Shown here one piece after another: positions 9,692-18,322 of a stretch of 64,000 nt of DNA; positions within the stretch are counted from its first letter, which is position 1, and each line of letters starts with the position of its first letter. The DNA comes from Vibrio zhugei. GTDB lineage: Bacteria; Pseudomonadota; Gammaproteobacteria; Enterobacterales; Vibrionaceae. The DNA lies in contig NZ_CP033077.1 in the NCBI RefSeq assembly GCF_003716875.1, forward strand, positions 558,001 through 622,000, given 5' to 3'. Below the pieces are notes generated by a model that did not search any database, was not told the origin of the DNA, and was given only the letters and a program-made list of their open reading frames with translations. A program made the position numbers and the translations under genes.

Positions 9692-10171
9692 TTGGAGAGT
9701 CATGAAAAAGTCTTACTTTCTATTCGGCAAATCATTCGAGCTATCGACCTACGTTCTAAGAAGTTAAACAAGGAGTTTGGACTCACCAGCCCTCAACTTC
9801 TTTTGATGAGAACCGTGCAGCATTCACCGAAACTCACCATTCGTCAATTATCGAAAGAGACGAATATGAGTCAAGCAACGGCCACGAGCATACTTGACCG
9901 TTTAGAAAACCGTGAGTTGATCGAGCGCCAGCGCGATGTCGTAGATAAACGTAAGGTACATGTCTTAATTACGACCAAAGGCAAAACGATATTGAACCAA
10001 GCTCCGAAACTGCTCAACGAAGATTTTGTGAATCAGTTTGAAGATTTGGAGTCTTGGGAACAAACGTTGATCGTATCCTCTCTACAACGAGTCTCAGAGA
10101 TGATGAATCGTTCATCCGTCAGCGATGACACGTTGAGCCTCAATATTGACTCAAAACGTTCACGCCAGTAA
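9692..10171 (+). CDS. MarR-family regulator, CosR-like
   Basis: A protein of about 160 residues with the MarR winged helix: LTIRQLSKETNMSQATATSILDRLENRELIERQ is interpretable as the recognition helix plus wing (residues about 45-80). In vibrios and other halophiles a MarR-type regulator, CosR, represses compatible-solute genes, and this gene lies directly between proVWX and the ectoine operon, so a CosR role is likely. I favour the TTG start at 9692: AGGAG lies six bases before it, whereas the in-frame ATG at 9686 abuts AGGAG. It could be cotranscribed with proVWX through the hairpin. The exact orthology is inferred. Confidence 0.8.
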   Translation: MESHEKVLLSIRQIIRAIDLRSKKLNKEFGLTSPQLLLMRTVQHSPKLTIRQLSKETNMSQATATSILDRLENRELIERQRDVVDKRKVHVLITTKGKTILNQAPKLLNEDFVNQFEDLESWEQTLIVSSLQRVSEMMNRSSVSDDTLSLNIDSKRSRQ

Positions 10172-10181
10172 TCAAACTCAT

Positions 10182-10219
10182 GAGGTAATAGTTCAAAAGC
10201 ATACTTTTGTCTTTACCTC
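10182..10219 (+). terminator. Two-part hairpin after the MarR-family gene
   Basis: GAGGTAA (10182-10188) pairs with TTACCTC (10213-10219) and encloses a perfect inner stem CAAAAG/CTTTTG. Only a short T run follows. It is the likely end of the proVWX-regulator transcript. Confidence 0.55.
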
Positions 10220-10464
10220 GATTTTCATGGTCATTTTTATGACTTTGAGTAGCATTATTTCTCACACCTTTATACACTCTAACTCGGCGACATGATGTGG
10301 TTGATGTGCAGTGTAATTTTTGTCTATTTTTCATTCGAAACAAGGTACTCTCAGCCAAACACCGCTCTGTTCGCACAGAATGGACACTCATCTCAAGTGG
10401 GTATAATCATACCGAATCTTTCTGATTTAAATTTCTATTTCACCACCTTACTGGAGTGATAAGC

Positions 10465-11811
10465 GTGAATGAACACCAAGATATGTCGCAACTGATCGCC
10501 CCGTTGTCAACCGCGGACGAACACTCTCAGTTAACCCTTTGGAACAATATGGTCGATCAAGGTCTTGACGACAAATCGATCGCGACCGTGCTAGAGGCCT
10601 TTCCGGTCGAACAGCGGGTGCGCCTATGGCGTAACCTGTCGTTAGAATCTCACGTCAACGTTTTAACCGAGATGCGTGCCGAAGCGCGGATGTCGATATT
10701 AAATGCCCTCTCTGAAGCCGAATTAAAGCTGACACTAAAACGGCTGGATAACCTCGCCTTATTGGAATGGGCGGACTCCCTGCCCGATGACATCGTCAAT
10801 GAAGCGATGCGTTTGCTCAGCCGTGAGGAACTCGAACTCTATGATCGTGCGATTGAATATGACGATCAACATATTGGTCACTGGGTAGAACAAAAGCTGT
10901 TTACTCTACCGTTTAGCATTAGCGTGAGACGCGCGAAAGTATTATTGGAAACCGACCAACAAGAGACACCAAGGTATGTCTATTTGATTAATCGCGCCAA
11001 ACAATTTAAAGGCTTGGTGCTCTACAGTGACATCATTCGTGCCCCAGAAGGGACCTTATTAAAAAGCTTGAGAAAGGTTCAAGTGACCACGTTAGATGCC
11101 CACCAAAGTTTAGCGGACGCGGTTGACGCCATAGAGTATTCGGATTACCCCGTCGTTCCCGTCCTAGGTGACGAGAATAAATTGATTGGCCATGTGGATT
11201 GGCGCTTTGCCTTAAGCACTCAACGCGAGCAATACGAGGCACGTTTAATGGCAGGGACAGGTTTGGATGAAAATGACGACCTGTTTGCCCCCATACTTAA
11301 GGGCACCAAAAAACGCGGCCTCTGGTTAGGCATCAACTTGCTGACCGCGATTCTCGCGTCGATCACCATCGGCTTGTTTGAAAATGTCATTACTCAAGTC
11401 GTCGCTTTAGCTGTCTTAATGCCTATCGTCGCCTCAATGGGCGGCATCGCAGGGAGCCAGACACTGACCTTAATGATACGCGGAATGGCATTGAATCAAG
11501 TGACTCCGGGTAACCGGTGGGCGCTATTACGTAATGAAATTGGTATTGGTGTGATTAACGGGGTCATATGGGCGGCCATCATTGGTGGTTTGGCTGGCTT
11601 ATGGTTTAGCTCGCTATTGATCGGCTTGACCATCGCCTTAGCCATTTTAGTCAACATGGCAACCGCGGCGTTCTTTGGTGTTATGATCCCTATCCTTTTA
11701 CATAAATTAAAATTGGACCCCGCCTTAGCCGGTTCAGTCGTACTCACCACCATGACTGACGTGATTGGATTTTTCGCCTTTTTGGGAACCGCCAGCTTAG
11801 TGATGCTGTAA
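10465..11811 (+). CDS. mgtE: Magnesium transporter MgtE
   Basis: About 449 residues: an N-terminal helical MgtE_N domain (to about 130), two CBS domains (about 135-255) that sense cytoplasmic Mg(II), and a C-terminal five-helix membrane domain with the conserved PIVASMGGIAGSQ segment that lines the pore. It forms a dimeric Mg(II) channel in the inner membrane. GTG 10465 is preferred as start because GGAG lies eight bases upstream; an earlier in-frame GTG at 10456 overlaps that ribosome site. It stands alone and converges on the ectoine operon. Confidence 0.93.
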   Translation: MNEHQDMSQLIAPLSTADEHSQLTLWNNMVDQGLDDKSIATVLEAFPVEQRVRLWRNLSLESHVNVLTEMRAEARMSILNALSEAELKLTLKRLDNLALLEWADSLPDDIVNEAMRLLSREELELYDRAIEYDDQHIGHWVEQKLFTLPFSISVRRAKVLLETDQQETPRYVYLINRAKQFKGLVLYSDIIRAPEGTLLKSLRKVQVTTLDAHQSLADAVDAIEYSDYPVVPVLGDENKLIGHVDWRFALSTQREQYEARLMAGTGLDENDDLFAPILKGTKKRGLWLGINLLTAILASITIGLFENVITQVVALAVLMPIVASMGGIAGSQTLTLMIRGMALNQVTPGNRWALLRNEIGIGVINGVIWAAIIGGLAGLWFSSLLIGLTIALAILVNMATAAFFGVMIPILLHKLKLDPALAGSVVLTTMTDVIGFFAFLGTASLVML

Positions 11812-11850
11812 GCCATCTCGATACCATAAGGCAATCAATCCGGTATCCAC

Positions 11851-11881
11851 AAAAAAGCACAGACAACGTCTGTGCTTTTTT
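11851..11881. terminator. Bidirectional terminator between mgtE and aspartokinase
   Basis: A stem AAAAAGCACAGAC/GTCTGTGCTTTTT with a three-base loop. A and T runs on either side make it work in both directions, serving the convergent mgtE and ectoine operons. Confidence 0.92.
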
Positions 11882-11934
11882 ACTTTACCGTTTATGGCGC
11901 GACCGCTTGTCGCAACAATCGAACTGCCCTCTAT

Positions 11935-13380
11935 CTAAGCGGCTTTGGACGATGACGAAGCATAAATGGATTTGTTGATGGCCTCGTCGACTTCCTCAAT
12001 TAACGCTTGATGCAACGCCTGCACAGCACGACCATACTCTTGCGCTTTGACAATAAATTGAACATTCACCGTGCGTAATGTTGAGTGGGCAGAAATCAGC
12101 TCGATATCGTGTTTTGCCAATGCTTGAATCCCACTGGCTAATAAGGGACTGGTTTCTAAGCAAGCGCCGATGGCGGAAATAATCGCCACCGGTAACACCG
12201 ACACCGTCGCGTGCGGATAGGCCGATTGCGCGGATGAAATCACCTGATCAATCGCTTGCTGTGAACCACTTAAAAAGTAAGTAATTGAATTAGCATTCAT
12301 TTCTTTACTGATTAGGTGCACACCGTATTCCGCAATATCGGCCCCAATGTGCGCCGCCACATCTTCAAAGCGCCCGACTAAGGTTTGGTCAAAAAAGTGC
12401 AATGCATAAGCATTCTCTTGGCCCGCAATGATTTCAACCCGAGGAGGCTGAACATCAAATTGGTCCGTAATACTGGTCCCCGGATGATCAGGGTCAAACG
12501 TATTCTTAACCACCAGCTCAATGCCTTGCTCACGTAAACCGGCAGCGGCATTGGGATGAATCGCCTCCATACCCAAACACGCTAACTGGTCCGCAACATC
12601 ATAATTGGTTTTTCCCATCACCCGTACACGCTCCATTCCCACCAATTTGGGATCGGCACTGCTTAGGTGAAACTCCTTATGAATAATGGCTTTTTTAGCA
12701 TGCAACAACGAGGCAATACGGCTAAATGTCATCTCGCTATATCCTCGATCGTACGTATCCATCAGCCCTTCTTCGCATTGCGTATAGCCAGTCACAATCG
12801 GCAACGTGTTCGAAAGATCAATCGCTTGAAACGCATGTTTAATCTTATCATCGAGCGGTAATGCATCGTCTTGCTCCCAGCCGGACAAATCAATAAACAC
12901 CGCATTGATATCGAGCGAACGCAGTTTTAGTACCGTATTGAAGGCACTGTGCACTTCACCCAGCGCCGCAATAAATTCGCGGATTTGGGGTAGGTATTGC
13001 TCGAGTGAGAATTGACCATACTGACAAGTGGTCAGGATATGCTGAATACATTGTTTCGTATCATCTAAACGACCATTGATAAACTCATCGGCCTCTTGAC
13101 GCAACATCGGGTCAGCAAAAATATTATCGTTAATCAGTAATAAACGATCTCGCAAGTCTTCCAGCGCACTTTCCCACGCTTCATCTTGCTGCTCCACCAA
13201 ACGGAAAATACCAGGTTGAGCGGTTTTTTTACATTCTAGAAGCGCATCGGTAATCCCAGCAAAGGCAGAGACGACAAAAATACGCTGATATACATTCTTC
13301 GGCTTTAATAAAATATTATCTAAAACGGCGTCAAAGGCCGCCATTGATGTACCACCGATTTTTTCTACGGTGTGTGACAT
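11935..13380 (-). CDS. ask: Ectoine-pathway aspartokinase (Ask_Ect)
   Basis: A 481-residue aspartate kinase that phosphorylates aspartate to feed aspartate-semialdehyde into ectoine synthesis. The N-terminal VEKIGGTSM carries the kinase Lys/Gly motif. The region around residues 175-250 holds the aspartate and ATP site (TGYTQCEEGLMDTYDRGYSEMTFS), and the C terminus has ACT domains. Its position as the last gene of ectABC marks it as the specialised, less feedback-sensitive Ask_Ect type known from vibrios and halomonads. It starts 53 bases after ectC. Confidence 0.93.
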   Translation of the reverse strand: MSHTVEKIGGTSMAAFDAVLDNILLKPKNVYQRIFVVSAFAGITDALLECKKTAQPGIFRLVEQQDEAWESALEDLRDRLLLINDNIFADPMLRQEADEFINGRLDDTKQCIQHILTTCQYGQFSLEQYLPQIREFIAALGEVHSAFNTVLKLRSLDINAVFIDLSGWEQDDALPLDDKIKHAFQAIDLSNTLPIVTGYTQCEEGLMDTYDRGYSEMTFSRIASLLHAKKAIIHKEFHLSSADPKLVGMERVRVMGKTNYDVADQLACLGMEAIHPNAAAGLREQGIELVVKNTFDPDHPGTSITDQFDVQPPRVEIIAGQENAYALHFFDQTLVGRFEDVAAHIGADIAEYGVHLISKEMNANSITYFLSGSQQAIDQVISSAQSAYPHATVSVLPVAIISAIGACLETSPLLASGIQALAKHDIELISAHSTLRTVNVQFIVKAQEYGRAVQALHQALIEEVDEAINKSIYASSSSKAA

Positions 13381-13433
13381 GAGAATTCTCCTTTAATGAT
13401 TGCATGAAGGTAACATCATTTCCTGATGTCCAC

Positions 13434-13820
13434 TCAGTCAACCAAAGGGTAAACGCCATCTTTATCGTGAGTTTCGGCCCCGGTCAGTGGCGGGTTAAAC
13501 ACGCAAGCCATCACCATATCCGCTTTCTTATTCGCACGCAGATAATGCTCATCATGTTTATCGAGTACGTATAATGTGCCGGGTTGGATTGGATACGTTT
13601 CGCCGTTGACCACCTCAATGCTGCCTTCACCGGAAATACAATACACCGACTCCAAATGGTTTTTATAATGAATATGGGTATCCGTTCCCTTATAAATGGT
13701 CGTGATATGAAATGAGAATCCCATATTGTCGTCTTTAAGTAGCATACGGGTACTTTCCCACGTTTTCGCTACAACACGACGCTCACTACGCTCACATTCT
13801 TGTAATGTTCGAACAATCAT
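13434..13820 (-). CDS. ectC: L-ectoine synthase
   Basis: A 128-residue cupin enzyme that cyclises N-gamma-acetyl-diaminobutyrate to ectoine. The length is standard. Visible are the cupin motifs [21 protein letters not shown] and the second metal-site block [12 protein letters not shown], including the Glu and His positions used for iron binding in the family. It lies 18 bases after ectB. An EctD hydroxylase gene is not seen in the window, so the product is probably ectoine and not hydroxyectoine. Confidence 0.96.
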   Translation of the reverse strand: MIVRTLQECERSERRVVAKTWESTRMLLKDDNMGFSFHITTIYKGTDTHIHYKNHLESVYCISGEGSIEVVNGETYPIQPGTLYVLDKHDEHYLRANKKADMVMACVFNPPLTGAETHDKDGVYPLVD

Positions 13821-13838
13821 CGTTATCTCCCTATTTAA

Positions 13839-15104
13839 TTATGAGGCTTTCTTCATGAGTGTCGGTGCGACATTTGCCACCGCGCGAGTAAATAGATTGA
13901 GTCCTTGAGCAAGCTCAGCTTCACTGATGGTCAATGGACAAAAGAATTTAATCACTTCGTCTTCTGGACCCGCGGTTTCAATAACCAAACCTTGTTTGAA
14001 ACACGCGTCGGTAATCCGCTCTGCCATGTCGCCATTTTTACACTCGATCCCTTGCATCAAACCACGCCCTTTATGAGCGACAAAGAGGTCAGCATAGCTT
14101 TTCAGGTGATGCTGAATGGTCTTATTAACTTGCTCACTGCGCGCTTGGATATGGGTCGTGAGTTCATCATTTTCCCAGTAAGTTTCTAACGCTTTTGCTC
14201 CCGTTACAAAGGCGTGGTTATTGCCACGGAAGGTGCCGTTGTGCTCGCCTGGCTCCCATACATCGTATTGCGGTTTGTATAAAACAATGGCAAGCGGCAA
14301 TCCATAACCACCAATGGATTTTGATAGCGTGACAATATCCGGCGTAATGCCTGCAGGTTCAAAACTGAAGAATGTGCCGGTTCGTCCACATCCAGCCTGA
14401 ATGTCATCGACAATCAATAAGATTTCGTTGGCCTTACACAGTTTTTCTAACCGTTGTAGCCAAGCGTTTGACGCGACATTGAGTCCCCCTTCCCCTTGCA
14501 CGGTTTCTAGAATAACCGCAGCAGGTTTGTCTAACCCCGATGACGCGTCCGCTAGCATCGTTTCAAACAGGGCCAAACCATCGACATCCGCATAACCGTC
14601 ATAAGGTAGCCGTGTGACACCATTTAAATCCATACCCGCGCCGCCGCGATGGTGAGAGTTACCAGTGACAGATAACGCGCCATAGGTACATCCATGAAAG
14701 CCATTGGTGAACGAAACAATGCTATGTCGCCCAGTCACCTTACGCGCTAACTTCATTGAGGCTTCGACGGCATTGGTACCGGTGGGCCCAGTGAACTGAA
14801 TTTTATAATCTAACTGGCGTGGAGATAAAATATACCGCTGCATTGCACTGAGAAAGTCGGCTTTGGCTTCGGATTGAAGATCCAAGCCATGGGTCAGGCC
14901 ATCTTTGTCAATGTAATCAAGTAAAGCTTGTTTCAGTATTGCGTTATTATGTCCGTAGTTCAAAGCCCCAGCTCCGCTTAAAAAATCGATGTAAGCTTTG
15001 CCATCTTGGGTATACAACCAACACCCTTTCGCTTGAGCGAAAGTCACAGGGAAATGAGTGGCATAAGACACGACGTTGGATTCTTTTTGCTTAAAAATAT
15101 CCAT
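13839..15104 (-). CDS. ectB: Diaminobutyrate-2-oxoglutarate aminotransferase
   Basis: A 421-residue class III PLP aminotransferase that makes L-2,4-diaminobutyrate from aspartate semialdehyde and glutamate. The PLP-binding lysine is in SKSIGGYGLP (about residue 268), the phosphate-binding GPTGTNAVEASM motif near residue 105, and DDIQAGCGRTG carries the PLP-contacting Asp. The length matches EctB. It lies nine bases downstream of ectA in a single operon. Confidence 0.96.
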   Translation of the reverse strand: MDIFKQKESNVVSYATHFPVTFAQAKGCWLYTQDGKAYIDFLSGAGALNYGHNNAILKQALLDYIDKDGLTHGLDLQSEAKADFLSAMQRYILSPRQLDYKIQFTGPTGTNAVEASMKLARKVTGRHSIVSFTNGFHGCTYGALSVTGNSHHRGGAGMDLNGVTRLPYDGYADVDGLALFETMLADASSGLDKPAAVILETVQGEGGLNVASNAWLQRLEKLCKANEILLIVDDIQAGCGRTGTFFSFEPAGITPDIVTLSKSIGGYGLPLAIVLYKPQYDVWEPGEHNGTFRGNNHAFVTGAKALETYWENDELTTHIQARSEQVNKTIQHHLKSYADLFVAHKGRGLMQGIECKNGDMAERITDACFKQGLVIETAGPEDEVIKFFCPLTISEAELAQGLNLFTRAVANVAPTLMKKAS

Positions 15105-15113
15105 AATGAACGA

Positions 15114-15668
15114 TTATTCCTTATCAGTTAATGATGATTTCAGAGGTATGCGATACAAGTACTCCGTATCATGCTCTCCTTGGAAGTGACGCGCCGTATC
15201 AAGAAACGTGGTCACTTCTCCGTCTTCGCCCATTTCACGATCGAGTTTTTGAAACAAACGCCAAGAACCTTGGTTATCATTGGTTATTGTGGTTTCTAAA
15301 TACTCAACATCACTGACACTCTCACGCTGCAATAACGTGCTCAGCATGCGATACGCCAAACCTTGACCGCGGGCGTCAGGATGCACCGCCACTTGCCATA
15401 CGAATAACGCATTGGGTTCACTTGGCTTTCGATAGGCAGAAATGAACCCAACACATTGCTCATGCATTTCAGCAAGAATACAAGTGTTGGCAAAATGGGA
15501 CGCTTGGAGAAAATTACAATAAGCCGAGTTCTCATCGAGAGGCGGACAGAGGGCAATCAGTGCATGCACCGTACTACCGTCTTCACGACTAGGAGCTCGT
15601 AACACCCAACTATTTTGAGCGCTATCTATCCAGTTCGGACATGCTGTCCATGCTGTTTGTATGACCAT
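15114..15668 (-). CDS. ectA: L-2,4-diaminobutyrate acetyltransferase
   Basis: A 184-residue GNAT enzyme that acetylates diaminobutyrate, the middle step of ectoine synthesis. The acetyl-CoA loop VHPDARGQGLAYRML is intact near residues 92-106. It is the first gene of ectA-ectB-ectC-ask and is preceded by the strong ribosome site GGGAGGCGAT. Its promoter lies in 15669-16000, shared head-to-head with the Qrr gene. Confidence 0.96.
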   Translation of the reverse strand: MVIQTAWTACPNWIDSAQNSWVLRAPSREDGSTVHALIALCPPLDENSAYCNFLQASHFANTCILAEMHEQCVGFISAYRKPSEPNALFVWQVAVHPDARGQGLAYRMLSTLLQRESVSDVEYLETTITNDNQGSWRLFQKLDREMGEDGEVTTFLDTARHFQGEHDTEYLYRIPLKSSLTDKE

Positions 15669-15713
15669 ATCGCCTCCCGCGATGACTAAAATTTCGAACT
15701 CTAAACAAATTGT

Positions 15714-15731
15714 CTTTATAACTTATCAAAG
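15714..15731. promoter_or_regulatory. Imperfect palindrome in the ectA upstream region
   Basis: CTTTATAACTTATCAAAG, about 45-60 bases ahead of the ectA start, is an imperfect inverted repeat centred on ATAACTTAT. MarR-family dimers bind such A+T-rich palindromes, so it is a possible site for the CosR-like regulator. I found no clear second copy ahead of proV, so confidence is low. Confidence 0.25.
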
Positions 15732-15943
15732 TAATTCGGAATTGCAACATGATATTGATCGCAAAAAATCACATAAAAACATAATACATTGATTTAAATA
15801 AAAATAAATTAATAGATAACAATATTCACATTAGAGTACAAATGTTTTGAATCATAAACATAACAGAATTCCCTAATCCTCACTTAGTCCGATTAGATAA
15901 GTTTTTTGTCACTAGCATTTTTACATTAATTCGCATTACGCAT

Positions 15944-15956
15944 TTTCATTTTGCAA
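15944..15956 (+). promoter_or_regulatory. LuxO-type enhancer site upstream of qrr
   Basis: TTTCATTTTGCAA differs by one base from the LuxO consensus TTGCA-N3-TGCAA. It lies about 110 bases upstream of the predicted Qrr start, the usual distance for a sigma-54 activator site. Confidence 0.6.
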
Positions 15957-16037
15957 AGACATTATGAAAAATCAGACCACACAGTGCCAAAACCCCCTTT
16001 AAATGCGTGATTTCGTTCCCAAATGGCATTTAAAAGT

Positions 16038-16053
16038 TGGCACACATAATGCA
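16038..16053 (+). promoter_or_regulatory. Sigma-54 promoter of the Qrr sRNA
   Basis: TGGCAC-N5-ATGCA has the GG and GC dinucleotides at the correct 12-base offset. It predicts a start at about 16064, exactly where the Qrr 5' sequence TGACC begins. Confidence 0.9.
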
Positions 16054-16063
16054 TTAATAAAAG

Positions 16064-16169
16064 TGACCTTTATTAAGCCGAAGGTCACCTAGCCAACTGA
16101 CGTTGTTAGTGAATACAATTTGTTCACATATTTATAAGCCAATCGTACCTTACGGTTGGCTCTTTTTTT
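16064..16169 (+). ncRNA. qrr: Quorum-regulatory small RNA (Qrr)
   Basis: A 106-base Hfq-dependent sRNA of the vibrio quorum-sensing circuit. A 5' stem GTGACCTT/AAGGTCAC comes first. The invariant target-pairing core (CTAGCCAACTGACGTTGTTAGTGAA in the family) occupies 16089-16113, then a TGTTCACA region. A terminator stem (16137-16147 with 16151-16161, one G-U pair) is followed by seven T. Qrr RNAs repress the LuxR/HapR master regulator and activate or repress other targets at low cell density, and are made from LuxO-activated sigma-54 promoters; both elements lie upstream. It is not next to luxO here, so it is probably one of the Qrr2-5 type copies. Confidence 0.95.
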
Positions 16170-16218
16170 ATGTGGGAAAATAAGAAGGGATAACGAGGAA
16201 AGGCTGAATGGACAACGC

Positions 16219-16243
16219 ATCATGTGAGTCTTCCCCACATGAT
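16219..16243. other. Hairpin at the end of the kinase operon
   Basis: ATCATGTG/CACATGAT stem with an eight-base loop, 15 bases past the sensor-kinase stop. No T run follows on the minus strand, so its role as terminator is uncertain. Confidence 0.4.
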
Positions 16244-16257
16244 AGCGTCGCTTACTA

Positions 16258-17673
16258 TTAATCGTTGAGGGCTAATTCAATCACAAAAGTATTTTGATGA
16301 TTAGAGCGTGGTAATAAACGTACATTACCATGATGTAAACGGGCAATGTCTCGTGTGATCGACATACCTAAACCCGCCCCATCGCCACGTTCTGTATTGG
16401 CGCGATAAAAGTTATCAAACAGTTTATTACGCGCGTCTTCTGTCAGATCTGGGCCCGTATCACTGACAGAAATCACAATGTGCTTGTCGGTACGCGTCAC
16501 ACCCACGGTGATCTGTGAACCATTTCCCGAATAACGAATCGCATTATCAATCAGATTGGTGAACAAAATACGCAATAACGCGGTATCCCCTTGAATGACC
16601 TGAGAGGAGCCATCCAGTGAGAGCTCTTGTTCTCGCTTAAGCGCCATCGGAGCGATATCGGCTAAGACCGCTTGTAGCAGCGGATACACATCGATGGATT
16701 CAAAGGCAATGCCGTTGACACTCTCGACACGTGCTAACATCAGCAATTGCTGTATTAATCGGTCAGTACGATCAATACCAGACAAGATATTATTTAACGA
16801 GTTTTTAAGGTGGGTTGTATCTTGGCTTGCCAAGGCATTCTCGGCGTTAAGACGTAAGATCGTCAATGGTGTTTTCAGTTCATGCGCGGCCATGCGCGTA
16901 AAACGCTTTTCCCTTGCCCAAGCACTTTCTAATTCCACCAATAAACGATTCAGTGCTTCTACTAGCGGTGTCAGCTCTTGAGTCGCTTGGGGGACTTCAA
17001 TCTGGTCGAGCTTATCAATACTGCGTTCGCGAATAGACTCTCGTAAATCCGTTAATGGTGAGAGCAATTTGTTGATGAGAATCACCATCAACACCGCCAA
17101 ACAAGGAATCAAAATTAACTGCGGTAACGCGGTGGAAAACGCTAAATCGTTCATCATTTCATGACGTATCGCTTGCTTCTCAGCCGTTAACACATAATCT
17201 TCACTGTTCACTAAGGGAAGCTGAAAATAGCGCCATGTCGTTCCATGCGCCTTGAGATACCCGAATCCTTGAAACTCGGCACTCTTGCTGAGAGGACCGA
17301 TTTCGGGAAGTGAACTCCACAATAACCGCCCTTCTCGATAGTATTGAATCACTATCTTGCGTTCATAAGGGTGGCCGTATTTGGTGGGGTCTTCGCCGCC
17401 GTTGGCTTTCGAATTGCGATCAAGCTGGCCCATCCAGTCGGTCAGTTGTTTCTTCGACGCTGGGGTATCGAGGTGGGCAATCACTGGCGGTAAGCTCAAT
17501 AACGCCATTTTGGCTTCCTGCCCCAAACGAGCATCATAAACTTCGCGGATCTCATGCCGAGAACCGAGGTAACTGAAGACAAGCGACACTAAGATCAAGC
17601 AGCTCGCCAGCAAAACGACTGACCACGTCAGTCGCTTTTTGATCGAAAAGCCATTCGGCGATTTATTTTTCAA
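16258..17673 (-). CDS. Sensor histidine kinase (QseC/PmrB type)
   Basis: A 471-residue inner-membrane kinase. Membrane segments at about 13-35 and 178-200 flank a periplasmic sensor of about 140 residues, followed by HAMP, the phospho-acceptor H in MAAHELKTPLTILRLNAENA, the N box LIDNAIRYSG and the G2 box GAGLGMSI. The G1 box reads DTGPDL where DxGPG is usual, a minor change. Its gene overlaps the response-regulator gene by 11 bases. It closes a seven-gene operon and probably controls that operon or responds to its product. Confidence 0.92.
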   Translation of the reverse strand: MKNKSPNGFSIKKRLTWSVVLLASCLILVSLVFSYLGSRHEIREVYDARLGQEAKMALLSLPPVIAHLDTPASKKQLTDWMGQLDRNSKANGGEDPTKYGHPYERKIVIQYYREGRLLWSSLPEIGPLSKSAEFQGFGYLKAHGTTWRYFQLPLVNSEDYVLTAEKQAIRHEMMNDLAFSTALPQLILIPCLAVLMVILINKLLSPLTDLRESIRERSIDKLDQIEVPQATQELTPLVEALNRLLVELESAWAREKRFTRMAAHELKTPLTILRLNAENALASQDTTHLKNSLNNILSGIDRTDRLIQQLLMLARVESVNGIAFESIDVYPLLQAVLADIAPMALKREQELSLDGSSQVIQGDTALLRILFTNLIDNAIRYSGNGSQITVGVTRTDKHIVISVSDTGPDLTEDARNKLFDNFYRANTERGDGAGLGMSITRDIARLHHGNVRLLPRSNHQNTFVIELALND

Positions 17674-18322
17674 TGATATATCCTACACCGCGAATATTTT
17701 TGATGAATTGTTGCGGCATTTTTTTACGTAAATTATGAATATGGACTTCAATGGTCTTTTCGTTGGCCGTATCATCCCACCCATGTAATGACTGGGAGAG
17801 CTGTTCTTTACTCAAAACGCGTCCCGCTGAGGTCATTAATGTCGCCAACAGTTTAAACTCATTGTTCGTGAGTTTCAGTCTATTTTGCTGATACGTTGCG
17901 GTCTGCTCCGATAACGATAGCACCAAATCACCGATACACAGATTGGTTTCACAATACCCCGACTGACGCCGAATGATCACGCGCAAACGTGCCAACAACT
18001 CTTCTAACGCGAACGGTTTAACGAGATAATCATCCGCACCACCATCCAAACCTTTGACACGATCTTCAATATCATCCCGTGCGGTGAGGATCAGGATGGG
18101 CAGGGTATGTCCCGCACGACGGACACGGCGCAACACCTCCAGCCCATCAATATCGGGTAAGGTTAAATCAAGCACAATCGAAACAAACTGCTCGGTTTTT
18201 AACACCATCTCGACATCTTTGCCTTTTTCAATCCAGTCCGTGGTATAGCCGGAGCGATTTAACGCTTCCACCATGGATTGCCCAAGCAACACATCATCTT
18301 CTACAAGTAATAAACGCATCAC
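17663..18322 (-). CDS. OmpR/PhoB-family response regulator
   Basis: A 219-residue regulator. Receiver domain at 1-118 with the acidic pocket VEDD and phospho-acceptor Asp in LDLTLPDIDG, Thr in LILTAR and Lys in LVKPFALEE. The C-terminal winged helix is present (LTNNEFKLLATLM, EVHIHNLRKK). It overlaps the TPR gene by four bases and the kinase gene by 11, so all are one transcript. It resembles QseB/PmrA; the target genes are unknown, with the operon itself the first candidate. Confidence 0.94.
   Translation of the reverse strand: MMRLLLVEDDVLLGQSMVEALNRSGYTTDWIEKGKDVEMVLKTEQFVSIVLDLTLPDIDGLEVLRRVRRAGHTLPILILTARDDIEDRVKGLDGGADDYLVKPFALEELLARLRVIIRRQSGYCETNLCIGDLVLSLSEQTATYQQNRLKLTNNEFKLLATLMTSAGRVLSKEQLSQSLHGWDDTANEKTIEVHIHNLRKKMPQQFIKNIRGVGYIIEK

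Noticed and set aside
10140..10391. Possible 83-codon leftward gene downstream of the MarR-type regulator
   Set aside because: It overlaps the regulator end, has no ribosome site and no recognisable features; the region is better explained by a terminator hairpin and the mgtE promoter.
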